A stretch of DNA of 58,162 bases from assembly GCA_003217875.1 (NCBI GenBank), contig QHMR01000011.1, positions 1 to 58,162 of the forward strand, read 5' to 3'. The stretch comes from Verrucomicrobiota bacterium (GTDB taxonomy: Bacteria; Verrucomicrobiota; Verrucomicrobiia; Chthoniobacterales; UBA10450). The translations under genes were made by a program, and so were the position numbers. Numbering within the stretch: the first letter of the stretch is position 1; each line of letters starts with the position of its first letter. The notes beneath the pieces were generated by a model, which searched no databases, was not told the DNA's origin, and saw nothing but the letters and a program-made list of their open reading frames with translations. Of the stretch, positions 35,801 through 43,417 are shown one piece after another.

Positions 35801-36196
35801 CCCGACACGATCAAGATGCAGAAAAACCCGAACGTCACCGTGCGCATGCGCGGGGTGATGGAGAAATGCACCTTCTGCGTGCAACGTATCGAGGAAGCAA
35901 AGATCGCGGCGATCGCACGCGCAGGCGCTTCACCGGACAAACGTATTCCGCGCGATTCGTTTACGACCGCGTGTGCGCAAGCGTGCCCCACCGGCGCGAT
36001 TGTCTTTGGAGACATCAAGGATCGTGAAAGTGCGGTCTCAAAAGTGAAACAGCAGGATCGCAATTACCGCATTCTCGATTATTTGAACGTTGTCCCGCGA
36101 GTCAGTTATCTCGCGCGCATTCGCAATCCAAACCCGAAAATGCCTGACGCGGAAAACATCGGAGTCGCGAGTTTGGTAGAGAAATTACCGGAATAA
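32891..36196 (+). CDS. actB: Alternative complex III subunit ActB (molybdopterin-oxidoreductase-like, Fe-S)
   Basis: The 1101-residue protein starts at ATG 32891. A twin-arginine signal lies at about 50-75 (SRRDFLKLMGASMALAG). The long middle resembles molybdopterin oxidoreductases without cofactor motifs. The C-terminal part is FeS-rich: CTGCQACVIACQAEN, CQHCENAPCETVCP, RFCSNNCPYKVRRF and CTFCVQRIEEAK. In characterised ACIII this subunit is a fusion of both parts and carries the clusters facing the periplasm. The next gene follows a 76-bp gap that is almost wholly a 7-bp tandem array. Confidence 0.95.
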   Translation: MKRVFQHPPEPLHGKHYWRGLGELNDTPEFRQWLEREFPPGAAELNGDEWSRRDFLKLMGASMALAGVGLTSCRRPELHLVPFTKNVEWTIPGKFLYYATAMPRRTGAIPLIATTVDGRPIKLEGNPLHPASGGATDTFVQASILDLYDPSRSQRFVHKGKTSNRADFDAYVGTLRNALTSQRGDGLAFLVGETNSPTRERLCNELEKMFPSMRWCVYEPLLSHEQATAAQSAFGAGARLVPKLDRADVIFALDSDFLDCGHGDLESVHAFTSRRRVKSAADSMNRLYVVENRFTLTGAMADHRLRCPASQIAAFAHALAKKILAGTNDAGLGGLVNNLQTPAGGATFNEQWLGEAANDLLTKPGASLVLTGPNQPSPVQLLVYAINAALKNIGQTLTVRQLPHNARTIGISQLASDVKDGRIKQLFIFGGDPVYNAQRGLVSDPQTKLPLDWAELQKKVPEIVRLGYHEDATSALSHWQIPLAHYLESWGDALTSGGDYLSIQPMILPLFGGLSEIELLNALLGGPKTEGPELVQESFRATNPLGDFQTAWSRFLHDGFASHVQPRDQTASFNANAIRPQFQSSWTLPPAPTPDSPEIVLTGSYSMDDGRYANNGWLQELPDPITKLTWDNAALMSPGFAKRLGVATGDLVQITITAKSAALEPIKRELVIAALVSPGHADNSITIPLGYARKMPQFYELPYAGGALKQRPGIAEQSGFNGYFLRTVANPYFAVAGAPGIESVRVTKVGRTYPFSITQEHFSIEGRGLVREATLEGYRANNEFAKKIPGEEELPHPPPSIYTHPPLDAPQQWGMSIDLNVCTGCQACVIACQAENNVPVVGKLQVSHGRIMHWLRIDRYYASRKPFNQDRGEWPDDPEIVHQPMPCQHCENAPCETVCPVNATLHSEDGLNVMAYNRCVGTRFCSNNCPYKVRRFNYFDYNQRPVGKRKVVGAFNIYEEYFAPLTTKGAPDTIKMQKNPNVTVRMRGVMEKCTFCVQRIEEAKIAAIARAGASPDKRIPRDSFTTACAQACPTGAIVFGDIKDRESAVSKVKQQDRNYRILDYLNVVPRVSYLARIRNPNPKMPDAENIGVASLVEKLPE

Positions 36197-36197
36197 T

Positions 36198-36267
36198 GAA
36201 TCTCCGATTCTCGATTTTTGATTTTGGATTGTCGCCGTTGGCAACTGGCGATTGGCAATTGGTAATT
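36198..36267. repeat. 7-bp tandem array filling the actB-actC gap, 10 units
   Basis: Ten units in an unbroken 7-base phase start one base after the actB stop and end 5 bases before the actC ATG. The first units are of CGATTTT type and the last of GGCAATT type, so two related arrays are fused in phase. The actC ribosome-binding region is formed by or next to the last unit. Confidence 0.85.
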
Positions 36268-36272
36268 TCGTG

Positions 36273-37718
36273 ATGGACGGAGCACCCGCAGCAGCACCAG
36301 AAAAAATCAAAGAGGCCGAGCAGCGAATTGCGCATGTGCCGTTGGTTTTAAACCGGCGCAATTTCAGCTGGCTGACCGAGCGCATTTCCGGTGTCGTCGA
36401 ACAACCGGCGCCGCGCTGGTGGTGGGTGGCGTTCACCATCACTGCAAGCGCCGCGACGTTTGGGCTTTTTTGTATCGGCTACCTGATTTCCACTGGCGTC
36501 GGCACATGGGGAAATCAAATCCCGGTGGGCTGGGCTTGGGACATTACGAATTTCGTTTTCTGGATCGGTATCGGACACGCCGGCACACTGATCTCGGCGA
36601 TCTTGTTTTTGCTTCACCAAAAATGGCGTACTTCGATCAACCGCTCGGCGGAAGCGATGACGCTTTTTGCGGTGATCTGTGCCGCGATTTTCCCAGGCAT
36701 TCACGTCGGCCGGTTCTGGATGGCCTGGTATCTGGCGCCGGTGCCCAATAACTGGGCGATCTGGCAAAATTTCCGCAGCGCGCTGATGTGGGACGTGTTT
36801 GCGGTATCGACCTATTTTACCGTCTCGGTCCTATTTTGGTACACCGGTTTAGTTCCGGACTTGGCGTCTTTGCGCGACCGGGCAACCACAAAGATCAGGA
36901 AGTTCCTTTTCGGAATCTTCGCGCTTGGCTGGCGCGGCTCGAATCGGCACTGGCGCCATTACGAAATGGCGTATCTGCTTTTGGCCGGCCTTTCGACACC
37001 GTTGGTTCTCTCCGTGCACAGCGTGGTATCGTTCGACTTCGCCAGCACGGTCGTGCCGACGTGGCACAGCACAATCTTCCCGCCCTACTTCGTTGCAGGC
37101 GCAATCTTCGGGGGCTTTGCCATGGTGCTGACTCTGCTGTTGCCGGCCCGCGCCATCTTCAAGTTGCAAGATGTCATCACACCGCAGCACATCGACAAAA
37201 TGGCGAAGATCATTTTGTTGACTGGCTCATTCGTCGGTTACGCCTACACGATGGAGTTTTTCATCGCGTGGTATAGTGGCAATGCTTACGAGCGGTTCGC
37301 GTTTTGGAATCGCATCTTTGGTCCTTACTGGTGGTACTGGTGGTTCGGCATGCTCTTTTGCAACGTGCTTTCGCCGCAACTGTTCTGGTTCCGGTGGTGC
37401 CGGTACAACGTGTTGGTCGTTTTCTTTGTCGCCATGTGCGTGAACGCCGGCATGTGGTTTGAGCGCTTCATCATTATTGCCGGCGGTTTGGCCCGAGATT
37501 TCCTGCCATCGTCATGGAGAGTTTATCATCCGACGTGGGTGGACATCTGGACATACATTGGCACACTCGGGATTTTCACTTCGCTGTTTCTGCTGTTCAT
37601 CCGTTTCCTGCCGATGATCGCGATGTCGGAAGTGAAGACAGCCGTGCCTGAGGCAGACCCGCATCATGATATGCCTCTTCAATCGGTATCTCCTGGTGGA
37701 AAGGAGCGCACACGATGA
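36273..37718 (+). CDS. actC: Alternative complex III subunit ActC (NrfD/PsrC-like)
   Basis: The 481-residue integral membrane protein has about ten helices of the NrfD/PsrC kind, with [41 protein letters not shown] and [12 protein letters not shown]. It is one of the two large membrane subunits of ACIII and forms a quinol site with the ActB clusters. The start at 36273 ([11 protein letters not shown]) avoids translating the tandem array; a TTG at 36252 within the array is in frame. The stop overlaps the actD start by four bases. Confidence 0.94.
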   Translation: MDGAPAAAPEKIKEAEQRIAHVPLVLNRRNFSWLTERISGVVEQPAPRWWWVAFTITASAATFGLFCIGYLISTGVGTWGNQIPVGWAWDITNFVFWIGIGHAGTLISAILFLLHQKWRTSINRSAEAMTLFAVICAAIFPGIHVGRFWMAWYLAPVPNNWAIWQNFRSALMWDVFAVSTYFTVSVLFWYTGLVPDLASLRDRATTKIRKFLFGIFALGWRGSNRHWRHYEMAYLLLAGLSTPLVLSVHSVVSFDFASTVVPTWHSTIFPPYFVAGAIFGGFAMVLTLLLPARAIFKLQDVITPQHIDKMAKIILLTGSFVGYAYTMEFFIAWYSGNAYERFAFWNRIFGPYWWYWWFGMLFCNVLSPQLFWFRWCRYNVLVVFFVAMCVNAGMWFERFIIIAGGLARDFLPSSWRVYHPTWVDIWTYIGTLGIFTSLFLLFIRFLPMIAMSEVKTAVPEADPHHDMPLQSVSPGGKERTR

Positions 37719-38272
37719 TCAAAACTCCGTACGGTCACAAAGTTTACGCCATGGCGGCGGAGTACCAGAGCGCTGCAGCGCTTTATGAAGCAGCCAAGCG
37801 CGTCCGCGACGCCGGCTTCCGGCGTTGGGACGTTTATTCGGCATTCCCAATTCATGGGATGGACGAAGCCATGGGTCTGGGAAAATCTTGGTTGAGCGGC
37901 TGGGTCTTGTTTGGCGGAATTTCGGGACTGCTCACGGCGGCGCTGGTCGAGTTTGGTCCCTCATCGATTCTTTATCCGGTCGATGTGCACGGAAAACCAA
38001 CCAACTTTTTCACTGTTCCCGCGTTTTTCCCGATCATGTTCGAACTCACGGTGCTTTTCGCCGCGTTTGCGGCGTTTTTTGCTTGGCAGGGAATGAACCG
38101 GCTGCCGCGCTGGAATCATCCCATGTTCAACTGGGAGCGGTTTAGCCGCGTTACCAATGACGGATTTTTCCTCGCGATCGAAGCGCGCGACCCACGATTT
38201 ACCGAGACTGGCGTGCGCCAATTATTGGAAGAAACCGGCGGACAACACATCACCATCGTCCACGAGGACTAA
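37715..38272 (+). CDS. actD: Alternative complex III subunit ActD (DUF3341)
   Basis: The 185-residue protein has a soluble N-terminal ferredoxin-like part ([37 protein letters not shown]), two membrane helices at about 60-80 and 100-120, and a C-terminal soluble tail. This is the DUF3341/ActD pattern. It is a peripheral membrane subunit with no cofactor. The gene is coupled to actC and lies two bases before actE. Confidence 0.93.
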   Translation: MIKTPYGHKVYAMAAEYQSAAALYEAAKRVRDAGFRRWDVYSAFPIHGMDEAMGLGKSWLSGWVLFGGISGLLTAALVEFGPSSILYPVDVHGKPTNFFTVPAFFPIMFELTVLFAAFAAFFAWQGMNRLPRWNHPMFNWERFSRVTNDGFFLAIEARDPRFTETGVRQLLEETGGQHITIVHED

Positions 38273-38274
38273 TT

Positions 38275-39021
38275 ATGTTGCGCGGATTTTTCGTGATTTT
38301 TTTTCTATGCACGATCGCGATCATCGCGGTGTTCGGATTTCGCGGGCAAATCAGCACACAACCGCCGACTGAAGTTTTTCCTGACATGGTGCGCCAGCCG
38401 AAAGTGCGCGCACAAGCGCCACTGGATTTGTTCGCGGACGGGCGGGGACCACGCTTGCCGGTTCCTGGCACAGTTCCGATTGGGTACGAAATGCCGAAGC
38501 CTCAGAGCGCTGAAACGCAGGCCATCGAAGTCGGTCCATGGTCGCATCCGCACAGCACTTTCAGTGTTGGCACCGATTACTACAACACCGGCAAAATGGC
38601 CGACCAGTGGGGAACAGGTATTCCGCTGGAAGTGACGCGCGAGTTAATGGAACGCGGACAACAGCGTTTCAACATCACTTGCGCGATGTGCCACGGCGCT
38701 GCGGCTGCGGGTAATGGAATCACCAAACAATATGGCCTTGCCACTGTGGTCACGCTTCAGGACGAACGCATTCGCAAAATGTCGGACGGCGAAATTTTCA
38801 ACACGATCACCAACGGTAAAAACACGATGATGGCTTACGGCCCAAACATCATCGTGCCGGATCGCTGGGCGATTATTGCTTACCTGCGCGCTTTGCAGCG
38901 TAGTCAAAACACGAACGTTGCCGATGTGCCGCCAGAGCATCGCGCCGAACTGGACAAGCCGGCCGAGAGCAAACCGCCGGAAGCGAAACCCGCAGGGAAG
39001 CAGGAGGCGCCAAAAAAATGA
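38275..39021 (+). CDS. actE: Alternative complex III subunit ActE, monoheme cytochrome c
   Basis: The 248-residue protein has an N-terminal membrane or lipoprotein-like segment (about 4-22, including Cys12), the YEMPKPQ and GTDYYNTGKMADQWGTGIP blocks typical of ActE, and one heme motif Cys136-AM-Cys-His140. The C-terminal 35 residues are Pro/Ala/Lys-rich. ActE carries electrons from the complex to its acceptor. The stop overlaps actF by four bases. Confidence 0.94.
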   Translation: MLRGFFVIFFLCTIAIIAVFGFRGQISTQPPTEVFPDMVRQPKVRAQAPLDLFADGRGPRLPVPGTVPIGYEMPKPQSAETQAIEVGPWSHPHSTFSVGTDYYNTGKMADQWGTGIPLEVTRELMERGQQRFNITCAMCHGAAAAGNGITKQYGLATVVTLQDERIRKMSDGEIFNTITNGKNTMMAYGPNIIVPDRWAIIAYLRALQRSQNTNVADVPPEHRAELDKPAESKPPEAKPAGKQEAPKK

Positions 39022-40220
39022 GCGAACGCTTACAGACTGTTCCGACTCCTGAAGGCGAATATTTCGACAGCGGCCGATTCGCTGGGCTTTCGTTCCTGCT
39101 TGGACTGGTTGCAGTAGTCGCGCTCGTCCTCTGTGTTGTCGGCGCAGTCCTAAATCCACATCAGTTCAGTTATTCCTGGCTCTTTGCGTTTGCCTTTTTC
39201 TTTACGCTGTGCGCTGGCTGCTTTTTTTGGACAATCGTGCATCATGCGACCGACGCCGAATGGAGCGTGGTCGTGCGCCGTCAGCTGGAAAATCTTGGCG
39301 CATTACTGACGGTCCTGGCGCTGCTGTTTGTCCCGATTCTTCTACTCCGCCATCATTTGTTTGCGTGGATGGATATTCCGCGCGGAGTCGAAGAATCACT
39401 CGATACCAAACGCGCCTATCTCAACTGGCCTTTCTTTCTCGTGCGCGCGGTAGTGTTTCTCGGGTTTTTCCTTCTGGCTGCGCTCGCCTTGCGACGACTT
39501 TCAGTCCGGCAGGACAGCGATGGCAATCCGTGGTTCACCATTGGAATGCGCAAAGTCTCGTTCATTAGTCTGCCGATGTTTGCGCTTTGTCTGACTTTCG
39601 GCGCGTTCGATTGGTTCATGAGCCTGAACTACCGCTGGTTCTCAACCATGTTCGGTGTTTACATCTTCGCGGGCGCAGCCGGCAGTTCCATGTCGCTGCT
39701 CGTTCTGGTGATCACCGCATTGCGGCAGGCTGGCTACCTGAAGGACGTCGTCACCGTTGAACATTATCACATCATGGGAAAATGGATGCTGGCCTTCTGC
39801 GTTTTCTGGGCCTACATCGGCTTTGGCCAGTATATGCTCATCTGGTACGCGAACATCCCGGAAGAGACGCAGTTTTTCATCACGCGAAACACGCAATCCT
39901 GGTGGGTGTTGAGCATGCTGTTGGTCATCGGGCGCTTCTTCATTGCCTTTCCAATCCTGCTCATGCGCTCCATCAAGAAGCATCCGCACCAGCTTTCTAT
40001 CGTAGCTGGTTGGATTCTGTGCATGCAGATGCTCGATATCTACCTCATCGTGCTGCCTGCGTTACACGGCACCGGGTTTCGTCCCAGCATTTGGGATTTG
40101 CTTTCGCTCATCGCCATCGGCGCGACGCTCGGGTTCGTCTATCTGCGTCTCGTGCCCAGGACTTCGCTGTTTCCTGTTCGCGATCCGCGGCTGATCGAAT
40201 CTCTGCAAACTGTAAACTGA
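39018..40220 (+). CDS. actF: Alternative complex III subunit ActF (membrane)
   Basis: The 400-residue protein has ten hydrophobic helices and family blocks FFWTIVHHATDAEWSVVVRR, FDWFMSLNYRWFSTMFGVY and HYHIMGKWMLAFCVFWAYI. It is the second NrfD-like large membrane subunit of ACIII, paired with ActC. It ends one base before the next gene. The six act genes match the order known in Rhodothermus and Flavobacterium clusters. Confidence 0.93.
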   Translation: MSERLQTVPTPEGEYFDSGRFAGLSFLLGLVAVVALVLCVVGAVLNPHQFSYSWLFAFAFFFTLCAGCFFWTIVHHATDAEWSVVVRRQLENLGALLTVLALLFVPILLLRHHLFAWMDIPRGVEESLDTKRAYLNWPFFLVRAVVFLGFFLLAALALRRLSVRQDSDGNPWFTIGMRKVSFISLPMFALCLTFGAFDWFMSLNYRWFSTMFGVYIFAGAAGSSMSLLVLVITALRQAGYLKDVVTVEHYHIMGKWMLAFCVFWAYIGFGQYMLIWYANIPEETQFFITRNTQSWWVLSMLLVIGRFFIAFPILLMRSIKKHPHQLSIVAGWILCMQMLDIYLIVLPALHGTGFRPSIWDLLSLIAIGATLGFVYLRLVPRTSLFPVRDPRLIESLQTVN

Positions 40221-40221
40221 A

Positions 40222-40767
40222 ATGGCAAACGCTGAATCTATTCGTCAGATTGCACGTTCGCGCGCTCCGTTGTCCACGTGGTTGGCGGTCGTGCTCATCT
40301 TTGCGTTGTTTGGCGTAATCGTGCTCGCGATCATTGGCCCAATGCCGCGGGGAAGTGACTACGAAGAGACGCGCGCCAAAAAGCGCATTGAAAAACTTAA
40401 AACTGTCCGAGAAGACGCAGAGAAAGCTCTGAACACGTACGCTTGGATCGATAAAAATAAAGGCGTCGTTCAAATCCCGATCAGTCGCGCGATGGAGCTG
40501 ACGACCGCTCAGCTTGCACAGCAAAAACCAGCGCCGGCAGGTCCAATTGCTACGCCACAGGCGCAGTCTCCGGCCGCGCCCAGTTCACCTGCTCCTGCAG
40601 GTTCCCCGAAACCTGGCGCGGTTCAGCCGGCTGGCTCGCCTTCGGCGCCCGCACCCGCTGCGCCGGTGACTCAACCTGCTGCATCGCCTTCACCAGCGGC
40701 ACAGGCATCGCCACCTGCAGGTGCTTCACCCGCCGCGGCTTCGCCGTCACCTGCGCAAAGCCCATGA
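40222..40767 (+). CDS. Membrane-anchored Pro/Ala-rich protein of unknown function
   Basis: The 181-residue protein has one membrane helix (about 20-42, STWLAVVLIFALFGVIVLAII), a Lys/Glu-rich helix with AWIDKNKGVVQIPISRAM at about 70-95, and a low-complexity tail of Pro, Ala, Ser and Gly from about 100 to the end. The block around IDKNKGVVQIP recalls small proteins encoded in respiratory clusters of this type, so it may be a further small subunit or assembly factor. The tail resembles the insert in the CcoO-like protein nearby. Function is not known. Confidence 0.75.
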   Translation: MANAESIRQIARSRAPLSTWLAVVLIFALFGVIVLAIIGPMPRGSDYEETRAKKRIEKLKTVREDAEKALNTYAWIDKNKGVVQIPISRAMELTTAQLAQQKPAPAGPIATPQAQSPAAPSSPAPAGSPKPGAVQPAGSPSAPAPAAPVTQPAASPSPAAQASPPAGASPAAASPSPAQSP

Positions 40768-40774
40768 GTGCTCT

Positions 40775-40806
40775 ACGATTTCACGATTCAACATTTCAAC
40801 GGTTCA
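40775..40806. repeat. 8-bp tandem array before the CcoN-like gene
   Basis: Four 8-base units ACGATTTC, ACGATTCA, ACATTTCA, ACGGTTCA end at 40806. The next part-unit ACGAAGG provides the ribosome-binding GAAGG directly before the ATG at 40814. The array fills most of the 46-bp gap. Confidence 0.75.
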
Positions 40807-40813
40807 ACGAAGG

Positions 40814-42295
40814 ATGAACGCCACTGGAATTCCACTGAAAGAACCATCCGTCTCTGCCGCCGCGGGAGCGACAGAGCAGTTGGAGCGCGCGTACATCGAC
40901 GCGTCGACGCGTGTGCCAGTACTGATGTTCTACACCTCGGCAATGGCGTGGCTGATCCTCGGCACGCTGCTGGCGGGTTTCGTTTCATTTAAACTTCACG
41001 AGCCCGATCTGCTGTCGAACATTAGTTTTCTGACGTGGGGACGCGTGCGGCCGGCGCACATGAACGTGATGGTCTACGGCTGGGCTTCCATGGCCGGAAT
41101 TGGCACTGCCATTTGGCTCATGGCGCGATTGTGCCGGACCGTTTTGCGATATCCGCTGTTGCTCCTTGCGGGTGCTTGTTTTTGGAACTTGGGCGTGCTC
41201 CTTGGCGTCTGCGGAATTCTTCTCGGCGACAGCACCGGTTATCAATGGCTCGAATTTCCGGGCTACGCGGCGATCATTCTTTTTGTTGCGTACACGCTCG
41301 TTGTTTCGTGGGCGGTGCTGATGTTTCGCTATCGGCGGGGCGAACAAATTTACATTACGCAATGGTATTTGCTCGGCGCGTTTCTCTGGTTCCCATGGCT
41401 ATACGCGGCCGGGCAACTGATGCTTTTCGTTGTGCCGGTGCAGGGGGTCTTGCAGTCGGCCGTCGGCTGGTGGTACGCGAACAATCTGCTCTTTCTCTGG
41501 TTCGGCGCCATCGCTCTCGGCACGGCGTATTACATGATTCCCAAAGTGATCGGACGCCCGGTGTACAGTTATCATCTGGCGACAATTGGCTTTTGGACCT
41601 ACGCGCTTTTCTCAAGCTGGACCGGAATGCAGCGGCTGGTCGATGGGCCGTTTCCAGCGTGGATGATCACGGCCAGCATCGCCGCGATGATTCTGGCGAT
41701 GATTCCCGTCGCAACAGTCGGCCTTAACCATCACATGACGATGCAGGGTTATTTTCCGCTGATGCGCTACAGCCCGACGCTGCGGTTCACCGTGTTCGGC
41801 GCGATGTCTTACACCGTCTTTAGCGTAGTTGGCCTGTTGATTTCACTTCGCTCGGTCGCGGGATACGTCAACTTCACCCAGACGAGCATCGCTTACTCGC
41901 ATCTCGGTCTTTACGCGTTTTTCACAATGGTGATTTTTGGTGCCATGTACTACATCGTGCCGCGGTTAGTCGGCCGCGAATGGCGGTACGCATCGCTGAT
42001 CAAACTGCATTTCTGGGCATCGGCTTACGGCATCGGTTTAATGACGCTCATGCTGCTCGCTGGCGGCTTTCTTCAAGGCGCAGACATGGAGAACCCTACG
42101 CTCCCATTCAGTGAGACCGTGGAAACAGTGCTGCCGTATCTGCGAGGACGCAGTCTCGCTGGTATTTTGCTCACCGCGGCACATTTCATTTTCGCGTATC
42201 ACTTCGGGTTGATGCTCTTGGGCTTAGGGCGCACATCGACTGTTCCTACATTTCTCAACCCAGTCGAAGCAGAGGAAACTTCAGGAGGACACTGA
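40814..42295 (+). CDS. CcoN-like heme-copper oxidase subunit lacking the active site
   Basis: The 493-residue protein from ATG 40814 has about 12 helices and aligns by eye with cbb3 subunit I. His82 in PAHMNVMVYGW and His363 in YSHLGLY match the low-spin heme b ligands. All active-site ligands are changed: the CuB histidine of WWYGHN is Asn223 (WWYANN), the CuB pair of AGPHHLHYT is Gln273-Arg274 (TGMQRLVDG), the heme b3 ligand of HVH is Tyr361 (YSH), and the helix VII tyrosine is Ser267. It should bind one heme b and not reduce oxygen. It probably passes electrons between ACIII and the cytochromes encoded next. It could also be a scaffold. Confidence 0.88.
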   Translation: MNATGIPLKEPSVSAAAGATEQLERAYIDASTRVPVLMFYTSAMAWLILGTLLAGFVSFKLHEPDLLSNISFLTWGRVRPAHMNVMVYGWASMAGIGTAIWLMARLCRTVLRYPLLLLAGACFWNLGVLLGVCGILLGDSTGYQWLEFPGYAAIILFVAYTLVVSWAVLMFRYRRGEQIYITQWYLLGAFLWFPWLYAAGQLMLFVVPVQGVLQSAVGWWYANNLLFLWFGAIALGTAYYMIPKVIGRPVYSYHLATIGFWTYALFSSWTGMQRLVDGPFPAWMITASIAAMILAMIPVATVGLNHHMTMQGYFPLMRYSPTLRFTVFGAMSYTVFSVVGLLISLRSVAGYVNFTQTSIAYSHLGLYAFFTMVIFGAMYYIVPRLVGREWRYASLIKLHFWASAYGIGLMTLMLLAGGFLQGADMENPTLPFSETVETVLPYLRGRSLAGILLTAAHFIFAYHFGLMLLGLGRTSTVPTFLNPVEAEETSGGH

Positions 42296-43410
42296 TGAAA
42301 GGTCTCGCTCCTCTCTTCCTTGGAATCTTCGGTACGTTCGCTTTCTCATGGGTGGGATTGACCGTCCTCCCGAATTGGCAGATCGGACATCTGAATCCGC
42401 AATCCGACGAGGAAGGCACCGATATTTATCCGCAGCCGCAATCAGGAATGTTCGAGCGCGGCGCTCGCGTTTATGCTGCAAACGGCTGCATTTACTGTCA
42501 CAGCCAGCAAGTGCGCCCCGCTTACGCCGCGGCCGACATCGAACGCAAATGGGGTGACCGCCGGAGCGCACCGCGCGATTACATCTTCGAACGGCCAGTG
42601 TTTCTCGGGAAAATGCGAATGGGCCAGGACCTCGCGAATATCGGCGCCCACGCGTCTGCGGAACAGGCGAGCCCGGCGCCAACCGGAGCGGCGCCTCCTG
42701 GAGGTTCGCCGAGTGGAGGAACAAGTCCCGCGGCTTCGCCTGCGCCACAAGGAGGAGCACCAGCGGCTGCTTCACCAGCGGCGAAACAAAGTCCGAATCC
42801 CTCTCCTGCAACACAAGGTGCCTCACCCGGGCTAGCAGGTTCGCCCGCAACTGCGAGTTCGCCTGCAACAGCAGCTGCTGCGTCGCCCGGCGCGTCACCA
42901 GGATCATCATCGCCGCCCGCGGGAGCGCCACCGCCCGGCCCTAAGACAGGTCTCGCCTCGCCGTCCCCTGCAGCAGCAGCGAATGCGACGCCGGGAGGCG
43001 TGACTGCCCCGTCATCCGGTTCGCAGACCGCAGGCCCGCCGTGGCCAATTCAAACGATTGGCGAACCACCGATGTATTCCGCGGCCTGGCATCATGTGCA
43101 CCTTTATTCGCCACGCAGCATCAACTTCGATTCGAACATGCCTGCTTATCGTTTCCTTTACAAAAAGCGCCGCATCAGTGACGCACGTTCAGCGGAAGCC
43201 CTGCAGCTCACTGGCTCCGACGCGCCGCCTGAAGGTTGGGAAGTTGTTCCCACTTACGACGCGAAATGCCTTGTCGCTTACATGATGGCGCTCAATCAAT
43301 CGCATCCGCTAAGCGAAGCGAGATCTGCCGGAGGTGCACCGCCGGCCGCAGCATCACCAGCCGTATCACCTGGTCCCTCAGCCGCCGGGTCCCCCGCGCC
43401 AGCAAAATGA
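42295..43410 (+). CDS. ccoO: CcoO-like monoheme cytochrome c with large low-complexity insert
   Basis: The 371-residue protein has an N-terminal anchor (about 5-25), the heme site Cys65-IY-Cys-His69 in the CcoO-type context CHSQQVRP, and the axial Met282 in NFDSNMPAYRFL. Between ANIGAH (about 119) and AAWHHVHL (about 263) lies an insert of about 127 residues made mostly of Pro, Ala, Ser and Gly, where normal CcoO has a few residues. A second such tail closes the protein. It begins TGATG-overlapped with the CcoN-like stop and has an AGGAGG ribosome site. Confidence 0.9.
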   Translation: MKGLAPLFLGIFGTFAFSWVGLTVLPNWQIGHLNPQSDEEGTDIYPQPQSGMFERGARVYAANGCIYCHSQQVRPAYAAADIERKWGDRRSAPRDYIFERPVFLGKMRMGQDLANIGAHASAEQASPAPTGAAPPGGSPSGGTSPAASPAPQGGAPAAASPAAKQSPNPSPATQGASPGLAGSPATASSPATAAAASPGASPGSSSPPAGAPPPGPKTGLASPSPAAAANATPGGVTAPSSGSQTAGPPWPIQTIGEPPMYSAAWHHVHLYSPRSINFDSNMPAYRFLYKKRRISDARSAEALQLTGSDAPPEGWEVVPTYDAKCLVAYMMALNQSHPLSEARSAGGAPPAAASPAVSPGPSAAGSPAPAK

Positions 43411-43417
43411 AAACGCA

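Noticed and set aside
36788-37276. A 162-codon plus-strand frame inside actC
   Set aside because: It lies in another frame of a clearly coding membrane protein gene and shows no family motif.
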